DNA from: Chloroflexota bacterium
Lineage (GTDB): Bacteria > Chloroflexota > Limnocylindria > Limnocylindrales > CSP1-4
Reading direction: 5' to 3'
DNA length: 64,000 bases
NCBI GenBank assembly: GCA_021786385.1
Contig: JAJYNJ010000074.1
Span: 1-64,000, forward strand
The number at the start of each line of letters is the position of its first letter. The first letter of the stretch is position 1. The notes under the pieces are model-generated. The model searched no databases, was not told where the DNA came from, and was given only the letters and a program-made list of their open reading frames with translations. Position numbers and translations under genes: made by a program. Shown here piece by piece: positions 20,290 to 28,984 of this stretch.

Positions 20290-21813
20290 CTACCCCAGCG
20301 GCCCCACCGCCGCCTCGACGGCCTCCAGGATCTCGCCCGAGCGCACGAGCGCCTGCATGCGCGTGTGGTCGACGTGCAGCGGCCGGTCTTCGTCGAGATG
20401 CGCCACGTGCCTGCGCACCACGTCGCGCGCGACGCGCGTGCCGAGGCCCGGCGTGAACTCGCGGAAGTCGAGCGCCTGGGCGGCGGCCATGAACTCGATG
20501 CCCAGGACGCCGTACGCATCCTCGAGGATCTGGCCGTTCTTGAGCGCCGTGTTCATCCCCATCGAGACGAAGTCTTCTTGGTCCGCGGCGGCCGGGATCG
20601 ACTGGATCGAGGCCGGCGCCGAGAGGATGCGCTGTTCGACGATGAGGGTGTCGGCGGTGTACTGGCTCAGCATCATCCCCGAGAACATCCCGGCCCCCTT
20701 CGTCAGAAAGGCCGGTAGGCCCGCGGAGAGCGCGGGGTTCGTGAGCCGGTTCAGCCTGCGCTCGGAGAGCACGCAGACCATCGTCACCGCCGCGCCCACC
20801 ATATCCATCGGGAGCGCCACCGGTGTCCCCTGGAAGTTCGCGCCGGTCAGCGTCAGGCGGGCGTCGGGCAGGAAGATCGGGTTGTCGCAGACGCCGTTGA
20901 GCTCGGTCTCGACCTGTCGCCAGGCCCAGGCCACCGCGTCGTGCGCCGCGCCGACCACCTGCGGCGTCGAGCGCATCGAGTAGGCGTCCTGCACTTTGGT
21001 TGGCATCTTCCCGGTCAGCAGATCGCTGCCTGCCAGCACGCGGTCGATCGCGCGCGCGGCGCGCACCGCGCCGGGGAAGCCGCGCAGCTCGTGGAGCCGC
21101 ACGTCGTACGGTTGCATGTTCGCGATCAGCGCCTCGAGCGACATCGCCGCCGCGATCTCCGCCTGCCGCAGCCAGCGGTCGATCTCCCAGAGCTGCAGGG
21201 CGCTCATCGCCGTCAGCACGTTGGAACCGTTGATGGTCGCCAGCCCGTCGCGCGCCTGGAGGCCGGGCGGCGTGATCCCCGCGCGCTCCAGGGCGACGTG
21301 CCCGGGGAGGCGCTCGCCCTCGTACCACGCCTCCCCCTCGCCCATCAGGAGGAGCGCGATCTGCGCCATCGGCGCGAGATCGCCGCTCGCCCCCACCGAG
21401 CCGCGCTGGCAGACGACCGGCGTGACCCCGCGGTTCAGCATCTCCACGAGCGCCAGCGTGATCTCCGGCCGGCAACCAGAGTTGCCGTGGGCATGGACGT
21501 TGATCCGGCTCGCCATCGCGGCTCGCACCACATCGACGGGTGCAGGATCGCCGATCCCCGCGGCGTGGTTGTAGATGAGGTAGCGCTGGAACTCGCGCAC
21601 CTGCTCGTCGCTCAGCACGACCTCCGAGAACTCGCCGATCCCGGTGTTCGTGCCGTACATGATCTCGTGCGCGGCGAGCTTCTCCTCGAGCATCGTGCGG
21701 CAGACGCGGATCCGCTCGAGTGCCGCGGGGTCCAGTTCGACTCGCTCGCCACCGCGCGCGATGCGGACGAGCCGTTCGATGGTCAGGGACGTGCCGTCCA
21801 GCACGATCGACAT
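20290..21813 (-). CDS. hutH: Histidine/aromatic amino acid ammonia-lyase (MIO enzyme)
   Basis: This family removes ammonia from histidine, tyrosine or phenylalanine using a methylidene-imidazolone (MIO) group formed autocatalytically from Ala-Ser-Gly. That triad is Ala142-Ser143-Gly144 in GSVGASGDLAP. Other active-site features are Tyr53 (MYGTNTGIG), QEDFVSMGMN near the C-terminal third and NANMQPYD-like helix residues. The specificity pair reads Asn82-His83 (YNHAAGIG), close to the Ser-His of histidine ammonia-lyases and unlike the His-Leu or Phe-Leu of tyrosine or phenylalanine enzymes. So HutH is the first guess, but no hutU, hutI or hutG is present, and an aminomutase is possible. The ATG at 21813 has AAGGA upstream. 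Confidence 0.8.
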   Translation of the reverse strand: MSIVLDGTSLTIERLVRIARGGERVELDPAALERIRVCRTMLEEKLAAHEIMYGTNTGIGEFSEVVLSDEQVREFQRYLIYNHAAGIGDPAPVDVVRAAMASRINVHAHGNSGCRPEITLALVEMLNRGVTPVVCQRGSVGASGDLAPMAQIALLLMGEGEAWYEGERLPGHVALERAGITPPGLQARDGLATINGSNVLTAMSALQLWEIDRWLRQAEIAAAMSLEALIANMQPYDVRLHELRGFPGAVRAARAIDRVLAGSDLLTGKMPTKVQDAYSMRSTPQVVGAAHDAVAWAWRQVETELNGVCDNPIFLPDARLTLTGANFQGTPVALPMDMVGAAVTMVCVLSERRLNRLTNPALSAGLPAFLTKGAGMFSGMMLSQYTADTLIVEQRILSAPASIQSIPAAADQEDFVSMGMNTALKNGQILEDAYGVLGIEFMAAAQALDFREFTPGLGTRVARDVVRRHVAHLDEDRPLHVDHTRMQALVRSGEILEAVEAAVGPLG

Positions 21814-21974
21814 GGGATTCCTTCCAGAACGTGGGCAGATCGACGTCCGCCTGACGCCGAGCCGCGATCATCGTAGCCGGGAGCGACGGCCCGTGAGGCG
21901 CGTGCTGACACGGCCCGGCGATCGGGCGCCAGAGGGCGTCGGGCACGCGCTCGGCGGAGCGGGTCCGGCCCGCA

Positions 21975-24062
21975 TCAGAACGCCGGCACGATCTCCTGCT
22001 GGTCGAGCTGGCGGCTGTGCAGCTCACCTCGCCCGAACGAGCCCCAGACCAGCACCCGCAGCTCACTGAGGCCGTGCGGGTTGGGCGGCGTGGCCCAGAC
22101 CAGGCGGTCGAGGCCGATCGAGAAGGCGCGGCGCGCCGGGACCGGCCCCATGAGCAGACTCGCCGTGTCGAGCTGGCCGTTCACCTGGTCGATCGCATGG
22201 AGCGCGAGCGTGCCCACCTCGACGCCGACCGCCGGTCCTTCCCAGAGACCGAAGGCCGACCCGTCGGGTGACCACTCGACCAGCCAGTCCTGGAGGGGCA
22301 CGCTGGACGGTTGCGGAGACGCCGCCAGTGGTTGCGGTGTCTGCGCCCAAAACGGGAGCACGCTCGGTGACCCGACGGGAGTCGTGGTCCTGCTGGGTGC
22401 GGGCGAGCCGCCGGACGAGCCATGTGACGCCCGCGATGGAGCGACGCTCACGGGAGGCGGTACTTGGAACGGCACCGCGGTTCCGGTGGGTGGCGTACTC
22501 GGCAACGCGAACGGATCCAGAGCACGCCAGGCCAAGAAGACGAGCTGGCCGTGATCCGGCACCGGGACGAGACCCGACAGCTGCAGCGTCCCGGACCACG
22601 CGACGGCGTACTGACCGTCGGGATCCACCGACGGCAGCCACAGCGGGGCGCCGATGATCGGCCGGCGCTCGCCGGTACGTGGATCGAGCACGAACGATTG
22701 CGGGGTCAGGACGTTCGGGTTTTCGGTGTCCGGTACCAAGTCGCTGCCCACGATCCGGTCGCCGGCCCACGATGCGAAGGACGATGCGTGATCGGTGGTG
22801 ATCGCGACCGCGGTTACGTCGCCCGGCCGCCAGATGTAGATATCCGACCCGGTGCTTGCGTCGGCCGGCATTGCGCTGAAGGCCAGGGTGCCGCCATCGG
22901 GCGACCAGGCGGCGGGGGCGCCGGTCGGGATCACGTCCTGGAGGATCGGCTGCGCCTGCACGGGCGGGAGGGTCGCGACGCCCGGCGCATTCGATGCCCC
23001 CGCAGGCAGGCCGGACGCCGCTGCAGGCGGGCTGGACGCTCCTGCGAGCGGTCCGGCTGCCCCGCCCGAAGCCGTCGGCGACGTGGGCCCCGCGCCGGCC
23101 ACGGACGCTGCCGTGGGTCTCGCCGAGGCGGTCGGCCGAGGCGTGGCGCTGCGGGCCGCTGCTGGGGACCGTGCGGCACGGCTCGACGGCGACGCGTGTG
23201 CCGTCGGGACCGCGGTCTTCGTGCCGCCCGCGGGCCCGTTCGTCGTGGCGGCGGTGTCGGCCCGGGCATGCGACGCCGGACCGGGCGTGCGCGACGGCGC
23301 CGTCGATGGCGACGCGACGGTCGGGCTCGGCGACGCACCCGTGCTGTACATGCTCGACGGGCCCGTCGGCCACGGGCCGCCGCCCCCGAGGTCGACCACG
23401 TAGTACGTCGTGGTCGTGCTGATGCCGGGCCTGGCCGCCAAGGCGGCCCGCCGGCCCGCCGGGTCGAGCGTCAGCGCGCTCAGTGCCGCCGTGCGAGGCA
23501 GCCAGACGATCTGGTCCACCTGGGGCCCGAATGCCGCACAGGAGGTGTTGCCGGACGGACAGGCGTGGTCGAGGCGCGTCCGGTAGAGGCGGACGACGTC
23601 GTTCTGGATCCCGATGAACGCGAGATCCACCGGCGTGATCGCGAATGGCGTGGCGCCCGCGCTGGGGCCGCTGATCTGTACCACCGGCCCCACCAGCAGC
23701 GCGCCGACGATCGCCACCAGCGCCACCGTGAGCAGGGAGCCGACGGCGACGCCACCGCTCCGTCTCGCGCCGCGCTGCTGCAGCACCGGCGCCGCCCGCG
23801 GTCGGCGCACGTGGCGCACCTCTACCTCGAGCGCGGCCAGGGTTCGCGCCGGCAGATCGCGCGGTGGGACGGGCGCGGCGAGCTGGCGCAGTGCGGCGCG
23901 GTTCGCGCGGTACTCCGCGTCCACCTGCCGACAGGCCGCACAGGCCTCGAGATGGGCCTCGAGCGCGGCTTCCCGCGTCGCCGGCAGCGGGGCATCGAGA
24001 CGCTCCGACAGCCACGAGCGCGCGCGCTCGTGATTCAGGCCGTGGCGGCGGAGCCGGAGCAT
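21975..24062 (-). CDS. Large membrane anti-sigma factor with zinc finger and extracytoplasmic beta-propeller-like domain
   Basis: The N-terminal 60 residues hold a zinc-binding anti-sigma segment (LEAHLEACAACRQVDAEY, HxxxCxxC). A single membrane helix follows at about 107-130 (GSLLTVALVAIVGALLVGPVV). The outer part of the 695-residue protein is long: a Pro/Ala/Ser/Thr-rich region (about 225-350) and then WD40/TolB-like repeats (AAWSPDGGTLAFSAM, PSVDPDGQYAVAWSG, VEWSPDGSAFGLWEG). It should hold the ECF sigma factor encoded just upstream (19-base gap) at the membrane and release it on an outside signal. Typical anti-sigma factors are 200-300 residues. The low-complexity stretches probably reach through or along the envelope. 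Confidence 0.85.
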   Translation of the reverse strand: MLRLRRHGLNHERARSWLSERLDAPLPATREAALEAHLEACAACRQVDAEYRANRAALRQLAAPVPPRDLPARTLAALEVEVRHVRRPRAAPVLQQRGARRSGGVAVGSLLTVALVAIVGALLVGPVVQISGPSAGATPFAITPVDLAFIGIQNDVVRLYRTRLDHACPSGNTSCAAFGPQVDQIVWLPRTAALSALTLDPAGRRAALAARPGISTTTTYYVVDLGGGGPWPTGPSSMYSTGASPSPTVASPSTAPSRTPGPASHARADTAATTNGPAGGTKTAVPTAHASPSSRAARSPAAARSATPRPTASARPTAASVAGAGPTSPTASGGAAGPLAGASSPPAAASGLPAGASNAPGVATLPPVQAQPILQDVIPTGAPAAWSPDGGTLAFSAMPADASTGSDIYIWRPGDVTAVAITTDHASSFASWAGDRIVGSDLVPDTENPNVLTPQSFVLDPRTGERRPIIGAPLWLPSVDPDGQYAVAWSGTLQLSGLVPVPDHGQLVFLAWRALDPFALPSTPPTGTAVPFQVPPPVSVAPSRASHGSSGGSPAPSRTTTPVGSPSVLPFWAQTPQPLAASPQPSSVPLQDWLVEWSPDGSAFGLWEGPAVGVEVGTLALHAIDQVNGQLDTASLLMGPVPARRAFSIGLDRLVWATPPNPHGLSELRVLVWGSFGRGELHSRQLDQQEIVPAF

Positions 24063-24081
24063 CAGCGTGGTCCCCGCCGCG

Positions 24082-24690
24082 TCATCGGCGTTCCTCCGAG
24101 CGCCGCGCCTGGTTCACGGTCGCGCCCTCGACGCGCGGTCCGGCCTCGCTCGCTGCCGGCTCGCGTCTCCCGGAGGCCCGTCGTTCGTCCGCGAGCGCGA
24201 CCCGCAGCGACTCCCGGGCACGGGTCAGCAGGGCCCGCGCGGCGACGTGGGAGACGCCGAGCGCCTCGGCGAGCTCACTGCCCGTGAGCTCGTGCAGCTC
24301 CGCGAGGATCAGGGCGGCGCGCTGGCGATCCGGGATCCGTGCCAGCGCGCGCGCCATCTCGCCCGACAGGCGGGCGCGCATGGCTGTCTCCTCGGCGGAG
24401 GGAGCGGTGCCGCGGGACTCGCCGGACCACGGCACGAACCGGATCAGACGGCGGCGGCGCAACTCGTCGAGCGCCGTCCGGCTGGCGATCTGGAACAGCC
24501 ACGCCCGCGCCCGATCGGTCGACTCGAGCGCGTCGAGCGCGCGGAACGCCTTGACGAACGTCTCCTGCGTCAGGTCGGCCGCGAGCTCGTCGTCGCGCAC
24601 CATGCGGGCCAGGAACCCGTAGATCTCGGCCTGATGCTGCGCGAACAGGCTCTCGATGAACGCCTGAGCCGACGTTCGCTCGGTGCTCAC
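24082..24690 (-). CDS. ECF-type RNA polymerase sigma factor
   Basis: The 202-residue protein has sigma region 2 (EIYGFLARMVRDDELAADLTQETFVKAFRAL, including the core DLTQETF motif) and region 4 (IPDRQRAALILAELHELTGSELAEALGVSHVAARALLTRARESL, a helix-turn-helix that reads the -35 element), joined by a short linker. It is therefore a group 4 sigma factor. I choose the GTG at 24690, with GGGGGG 5 bases upstream; an earlier in-frame start adds 14 residues without a better site. The anti-sigma gene follows after 19 bases, so both are probably co-expressed and autoregulated. Target promoters cannot be read from the window. Confidence 0.9.
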   Translation of the reverse strand: MSTERTSAQAFIESLFAQHQAEIYGFLARMVRDDELAADLTQETFVKAFRALDALESTDRARAWLFQIASRTALDELRRRRLIRFVPWSGESRGTAPSAEETAMRARLSGEMARALARIPDRQRAALILAELHELTGSELAEALGVSHVAARALLTRARESLRVALADERRASGRREPAASEAGPRVEGATVNQARRSEERR

Positions 24691-24910
24691 CGCGACCCCC
24701 CATCGCGGGAGCGACGATTCGATCGATACCACCCGTGCCTCTGCCGGAACTGCGCCCCCAACGCCCGACGTGCATGCGGCGTCGCCGCGGTCGTGGGGCT
24801 CGGCGCGCCCATCGCGCGCCCTGCGGCCATGTGACGGTCGACGGGGCTGCCCTGTGACGCCAGCGCTGCCACTGGCCGGTATGTCCGCGCTCGGGCCCGG
24901 ACGACGCCGC

Positions 24911-26002
24911 TCACGCCGGCCACTCCACCCGGTCGAGGCCGGCGCGGCCGCGCAGTTCGGCCACGGCCTGCTCCGGGCTGACCGGGTTCACCGGCAGCCC
25001 TGTGCCGAGCTCCAGTCCGGCGATCTCGCGCAGCCGCGGATGGATCTCCCAGTGCCAGTGGTAGGTCTCGTCGACCCGCTGGTGGAGGGGCGACGTATGG
25101 AGTACGAGGTTGTACGGCGGACCATCGAGCGCGTCGAGCAGCCGCAGCACCTTCTGGAGCGTCTCGGCGGCGCCGGTCAGCTGGGCGTCTGAAGCGAGGC
25201 TGAAATCGGCCTGGTGCTGCCGCGGTACGACCCAGAGCTCGAACGGCGACCGCGATGCCCAGGGCGCGAACGCGACACTTGCGGCGTCCTCGAAGACGAG
25301 CCGTTCGCGCGACGCGACTTCCTCGCGCACGAGCCGGCAATAGGGGCACACGCCCTCGCGGATCAAATAGCGCGCCGAGCCGCCCAGCTCCTCGCCGATG
25401 CGATGGGGAATCTGCGGCAGATCGTACAGGTCGAGGCAGAGGTGGTTCGTGAGCGCCCCCGCCTCGCGACCGTGGTTCTCGACCACCTGGACGTACTCGG
25501 TGCCACCGCGGGCGCGCGCGTCGGTGATCGTCCGGCGGGCCAGTTCGAGCATCTGGATGACGATCTGCGGCGGCTCGGCGGCGAGGGTGCCGTGGTGGCC
25601 GTAGGGGGCGACGATGGTCAGCCACGCGCCCACGTCCGCCACGAGGCCGAGGCCGGGCTGCGGTTCGCCCTCGCGCTGCGCTTCGCGCGCGCCGTCACGG
25701 GCGGTTCCGTCCCGGGCCGCGCGGCTCGCTTCGTCGCGCGGTGGACGTTCCCCCCGACCCCGCGGCCGCTCGGCGGCGTCGCGGCCGCTGCGTTCGTCGC
25801 CGGCGACGCGGAACGCATGCGCACGCAGTGTGCGGACCCATGGTTCGGTCTGCCGCGCGTCGGTGCAGTTCTGGCATTCGCGCCCCGCCAGCGGTTGGGC
25901 TCGATGGGCGAACCGGCCGGCCTCGTACGCTCGGTCGACCACCACGGCGACCCACCACCCGGTGATGGCGTCCCTGCGCAGCTCGAAGACCCCGCCGGGC
26001 AT
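24911..26002 (-). CDS. GalT-like HIT-family nucleotidyltransferase
   Basis: The fold is that of galactose-1-phosphate uridylyltransferase: two tandem HIT-like halves with Cys pairs (ECQNC about residue 44; CPYC about 218), an NHGREAGALTNH segment matching the GalT NxGxxxGAS region, and a C-terminal HWHWEIHPRL matching the catalytic HxH region. The HPHxQ motif of classical GalT is not intact (here NHLCLDLYDLPQIP), and residues 70-115 are a charged Arg/Glu/Asp low-complexity insert. Substrate may be a different sugar phosphate or nucleotide, as in ADP-glucose phosphorylase-like members. The ATG at 26002 lies 3 bases after the lipB stop; its ribosome-binding site is weak. Confidence 0.75.
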   Translation of the reverse strand: MPGGVFELRRDAITGWWVAVVVDRAYEAGRFAHRAQPLAGRECQNCTDARQTEPWVRTLRAHAFRVAGDERSGRDAAERPRGRGERPPRDEASRAARDGTARDGAREAQREGEPQPGLGLVADVGAWLTIVAPYGHHGTLAAEPPQIVIQMLELARRTITDARARGGTEYVQVVENHGREAGALTNHLCLDLYDLPQIPHRIGEELGGSARYLIREGVCPYCRLVREEVASRERLVFEDAASVAFAPWASRSPFELWVVPRQHQADFSLASDAQLTGAAETLQKVLRLLDALDGPPYNLVLHTSPLHQRVDETYHWHWEIHPRLREIAGLELGTGLPVNPVSPEQAVAELRGRAGLDRVEWPA

Positions 26003-26005
26003 CGC

Positions 26006-26809
26006 TCAGCCCGTCCCGGTCCCGACGGCTCGGGCCGCCGACGTGGAAGCGGCTCCGGGCGTCCCAGCGTCGTCCCCGCCCGATCGATTTGGCACGGGAC
26101 CTGCCGTGGCGACGTCGGCGGCGACGTGGAACGACGACGCCGCCTCGAGCAGGCGGGCGAAGCGCTCCGCAAACCTCCGCGCCGCCTCCTCGACCGACGC
26201 GCTCGACGGCGTGCTGCGCTCCGGTGGCCAGCCCGCCTCCCGCGCGATCGAGGTCACCCCGATCGAGGTGAGGCCGCACGGGTTGATCAGGCCGAAGTCG
26301 TCCAGGTCGGTCGTCACGTTGAGCGCCATGCCGTGGTAGGTCACGTCCTGCTCGACGCGGACCCCGAGCGCCCCGAGCTTGCGGGGGAGCGCCGCGTGCG
26401 GATCACACCATGCGCCCGGGAACCCTTCGCGGCGCCCGGCGACCACTCCGTACGAAGCGGCCGTCTCGATCATCGCGGCCTCGAGCAGCCGCACGAAGGG
26501 CCGGATCAGCAGCCCACGCGCGGCGAGCTTGACGACGGGGTAGGCGACCAGCTGGCCGGGGCCGTGATAGGTGACCTCGCCACCGCGCTCGACCCGGATC
26601 ACCTCGATCTCGAGGGCCGCCAGGTACTCGGCCGGGGCGACCACGTGCTCCTCGCTGGCGTGGCGGCCGAGCGTCAGCACGCGGGGATGTTCCAGCAGCA
26701 GCAGCGTGTCGGGGATGCGGTCCGCCACGCGGTCGGTCACGAGCGCGTGCTGGAGATCCCATGCCTCCCGGTATGGCACGCGCCCGAGCCACCGCACGTC
26801 GAGTGTCAT
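26006..26809 (-). CDS. lipB: Octanoyltransferase (lipoate biosynthesis)
   Basis: LipB moves octanoyl groups from acyl carrier protein to lipoyl domains of 2-oxoacid dehydrogenases and the glycine cleavage system. The 267-residue protein shows RGGEVTYHGPGQLVAYPV, the lysine in LPRKLGALGVRVEQDVTYHG and the catalytic cysteine in LINPCGLTSIGVTS. The ATG at 26809 gives the normal N-terminus (MTLDVRWLGRVPY); about 35 C-terminal residues are Gly/Ala-rich and extra to the family. lipA is not in the window. The gene is immediately upstream of the GalT-like gene. Confidence 0.95.
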   Translation of the reverse strand: MTLDVRWLGRVPYREAWDLQHALVTDRVADRIPDTLLLLEHPRVLTLGRHASEEHVVAPAEYLAALEIEVIRVERGGEVTYHGPGQLVAYPVVKLAARGLLIRPFVRLLEAAMIETAASYGVVAGRREGFPGAWCDPHAALPRKLGALGVRVEQDVTYHGMALNVTTDLDDFGLINPCGLTSIGVTSIAREAGWPPERSTPSSASVEEAARRFAERFARLLEAASSFHVAADVATAGPVPNRSGGDDAGTPGAASTSAARAVGTGTG

Positions 26810-26951
26810 GGGGGCACGATACCAGCGTGGTGTCCCGAGTGGGCGGGGCGGCCTCGTCTCCGCCACCACGGAGCGGACCGGGAGCGGGACAGGGTCGCTG
26901 ATGGCGTACAGCGGGTTTGTGCATGCTCCGGGGTTTCACGGTCTGCGGGCA

Positions 26952-26979
26952 TTGACGGCGCCGTTCGTCGTGCTAGATT
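26952..26979 (+). promoter_or_regulatory. Promoter of the SorC-type regulator operon
   Basis: TTGACG (26952-26957) and TAGATT (26974-26979) are separated by 16 bases, close to the vegetative consensus. They lie 53 bases upstream of the TTG start of the regulator gene and in the divergent gap from lipB. Confidence 0.55.
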
Positions 26980-27002
26980 GAGCATACGTTCGCGACTGAG
27001 CA
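26979..27002 (+). promoter_or_regulatory. Direct repeat TGAGCA, candidate operator of the SorC-type regulator
   Basis: Two copies of TGAGCA (26979-26984 and 26997-27002), 18 bases apart, cover the expected transcription start. SorC/DeoR-type proteins bind repeated sites as tetramers and often regulate their own operon, so this may be the autoregulatory site. No second example was found in the window. Confidence 0.3.
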
Positions 27003-27031
27003 ATTGATCGATCGTACCGGGAGGCCGCAGC

Positions 27032-28066
27032 TTGCTAGAGGACCTGCGCCAGGACGACTACGAGCTCCTCGCGCGCATCGCGCGCCGCTATTACGTCGAC
27101 GACCGGACGCAGGAGGAGATCGCGCGGGAGTTCGCGCTGTCTCGTCCCAAGGTGCAGCGCTTGCTCGACCGCGCGCGGCGCTCGGGCATCGTCGAGATCC
27201 ACATCCAAGCCCCGCCCTGGCTCAACCTAGACCTCGAGGATCAGCTCCGCGAGACCTTCCGGCTGGCGGACGCGATCGTCAGCCCGTCGCGGTCAGATCC
27301 GCAGTCTCAACGCGAGGCCGTGGCGCGGAGCGCGGCGCAGTACCTGGGGCGCTGCCTGCGCGACGGCACCGTCGTGGCTGTCAGCCACGGGCGCGACACG
27401 GGCGAGGTGCCCCGGTTTTTCCATCCCGGCCGTCGGCTCGACTGCACGTTCGTCAGCGCCATGGGCGGCTCGCCGCGCGTCGACGCTCCGACGAACCCGA
27501 ACGAGATCTGCCGAGCCCTGGCCGAGCGCTGTGGGGGCCGCGCCGCGAGCCTCTACGCGCCAGCCTACGTCGAAAGCGCGGAGATGCGTGATCGACTGCT
27601 TGCACAAGAGGCCGTCGCGCACACGCTGCGAGTCGCCGCGCAGGCGAGCGTCGCCCTGGTCGGGATCGGGGGCACGGATGACGGCTGCACGATGGTGCGG
27701 AGCGGCTGCCTCTCCATGGACGAGATGGCCCGACTCAGGGCGCAGGGCGCCGTGGGCGACGTCCTCGGTAACTACGTCGACATCGAGGGACGCCCGATCG
27801 CGTCCCCCCACCAGGATCGGCTCGTCGCGCTGTCCGTGGACGACCTGCGCCGGATCGAGACCGTCGTGGCGGTGGTGAGCGAGGTGGAGAAGCCGCCGGC
27901 CATCCTAGGAGCGCTCCGGGCAGGTGTCATCGATGTCCTCGTCGTCGATGCAGGGAACGCCCGTGCCGTGCTCGACATGGCGGGGGCATCCGGGCCGAAC
28001 CATCCACGGCCGCGCGCGGCGTCACCGCGCGCGCAGGAGGTGATCGGCAGAGCGACCGTGAGATGA
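27032..28066 (+). CDS. SorC/DeoR-family sugar-binding transcriptional regulator
   Basis: The N-terminal 55 residues form a helix-turn-helix (YYVDDRTQEEIAREFALSRPKVQRLLDRARRSGIV); the remaining 290 residues are the SorC sugar-phosphate-binding domain (VSHGRDTGEV, FVSAMGGSPRVDAPTNPNEI, ALVGIGGTDDGCT, GRPIASPHQDRLVALSVDDL). It should control the following aldolase-HAD-dhaL-dhaK genes in response to a phosphorylated sugar, probably as a repressor. The start is a TTG at 27032 with GGGAGG 9 bases upstream. The C-terminal 30 residues are Arg/Pro/Ala-rich and look unstructured. Confidence 0.9.
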   Translation: MLEDLRQDDYELLARIARRYYVDDRTQEEIAREFALSRPKVQRLLDRARRSGIVEIHIQAPPWLNLDLEDQLRETFRLADAIVSPSRSDPQSQREAVARSAAQYLGRCLRDGTVVAVSHGRDTGEVPRFFHPGRRLDCTFVSAMGGSPRVDAPTNPNEICRALAERCGGRAASLYAPAYVESAEMRDRLLAQEAVAHTLRVAAQASVALVGIGGTDDGCTMVRSGCLSMDEMARLRAQGAVGDVLGNYVDIEGRPIASPHQDRLVALSVDDLRRIETVVAVVSEVEKPPAILGALRAGVIDVLVVDAGNARAVLDMAGASGPNHPRPRAASPRAQEVIGRATVR

Positions 28067-28129
28067 CCCGCGCCAGGCCTGGCCATGGCCCGGCGGACCG
28101 CCACGCATTGGCGTCCCGGAGGTGCTGCA

Positions 28130-28984
28130 GTGCCGATCGTACCCACCAAGGAAATCCTTGATCGCGCGTTCGCCGAGCGCTATGGCGTGGCCGCGATCAA
28201 CGTCGTCAACGATTTGACGATGGAGGCCGTCCTCGCGGCCGCCGAGGAGCTCCGGGCGCCCATCATCATCCAGACATCGGTCAAGCACGTGAAGATGACC
28301 GGCATCGACGCCATGCACGCGATGTGGGTGGCGTACGCCAGCCGCGTCTCCGTCCCGGCCGCCCTGCACCTCGACCACTGCCCGGACCGCGAACTCATCA
28401 GCGCCTGCCTGGCCAAGGGCTGGAACTCCGTCCTCTTCGACGCCTCGAAGCTATCGGTCGAAGAGAACAAACGCCAGTGCATCGAGGTCGTCGCCGAGGC
28501 CCGTCGCTACGGCGCCCACGTCGAGGGCGAGATCGAGGGCTTCAAGCGGACCGAGGAGATGACCGGCAACGAGGTCGCCGAGGAGCAGTCACTCGAAACG
28601 GTGGTCGACTTCATCCGTTCCACCGGTGTCGACGTCTTCGCGCCGGCGATCGGCAACGCCCACGGGACGTACAAGACGACCCCCAAGCTCGACGCTCAGC
28701 GCGTCAGCGATATCGTCGCGGCGACGGGCATCCCGGTGGCATTGCACGGTGGAACCGGGCTGACCCCCGACCAGTTCCACGACTTGATCGCCCGCGGCTG
28801 CGCCAAGGTCAACATCTCGACCGCGCTCAAGATCGCCTTCATGCAGTCGGGCTATGACTACATGGCCGCGCACCCCGGCGAGTACGATCCGCCGGCGCTC
28901 TTCAAGGCCCAACGCGCGGCCGTGATGGAGATGGCCACACACCACATCCGGCTCTTCGGCAGCGAAGGGAAAGCCTGGACGTGA
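28130..28984 (+). CDS. Class II fructose/tagatose-bisphosphate aldolase family protein
   Basis: Zinc-dependent class II aldolases cleave ketose 1,6-bisphosphates or related ketose 1-phosphates to dihydroxyacetone phosphate and an aldehyde. The 284-residue protein has the zinc/active-site segments [32 protein letters not shown] and ALHGGTGL, with a glycine-rich phosphate loop. I start it at the GTG at 28130, which has GGAGGTG 7 bases upstream. Neighbours (SorC regulator, HAD phosphatase, dihydroxyacetone kinase) suggest cleavage of a ketose 1-phosphate to dihydroxyacetone-type products rather than central glycolysis. GatY/KbaY-like specificity is possible. Confidence 0.88.
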   Translation: MPIVPTKEILDRAFAERYGVAAINVVNDLTMEAVLAAAEELRAPIIIQTSVKHVKMTGIDAMHAMWVAYASRVSVPAALHLDHCPDRELISACLAKGWNSVLFDASKLSVEENKRQCIEVVAEARRYGAHVEGEIEGFKRTEEMTGNEVAEEQSLETVVDFIRSTGVDVFAPAIGNAHGTYKTTPKLDAQRVSDIVAATGIPVALHGGTGLTPDQFHDLIARGCAKVNISTALKIAFMQSGYDYMAAHPGEYDPPALFKAQRAAVMEMATHHIRLFGSEGKAWT

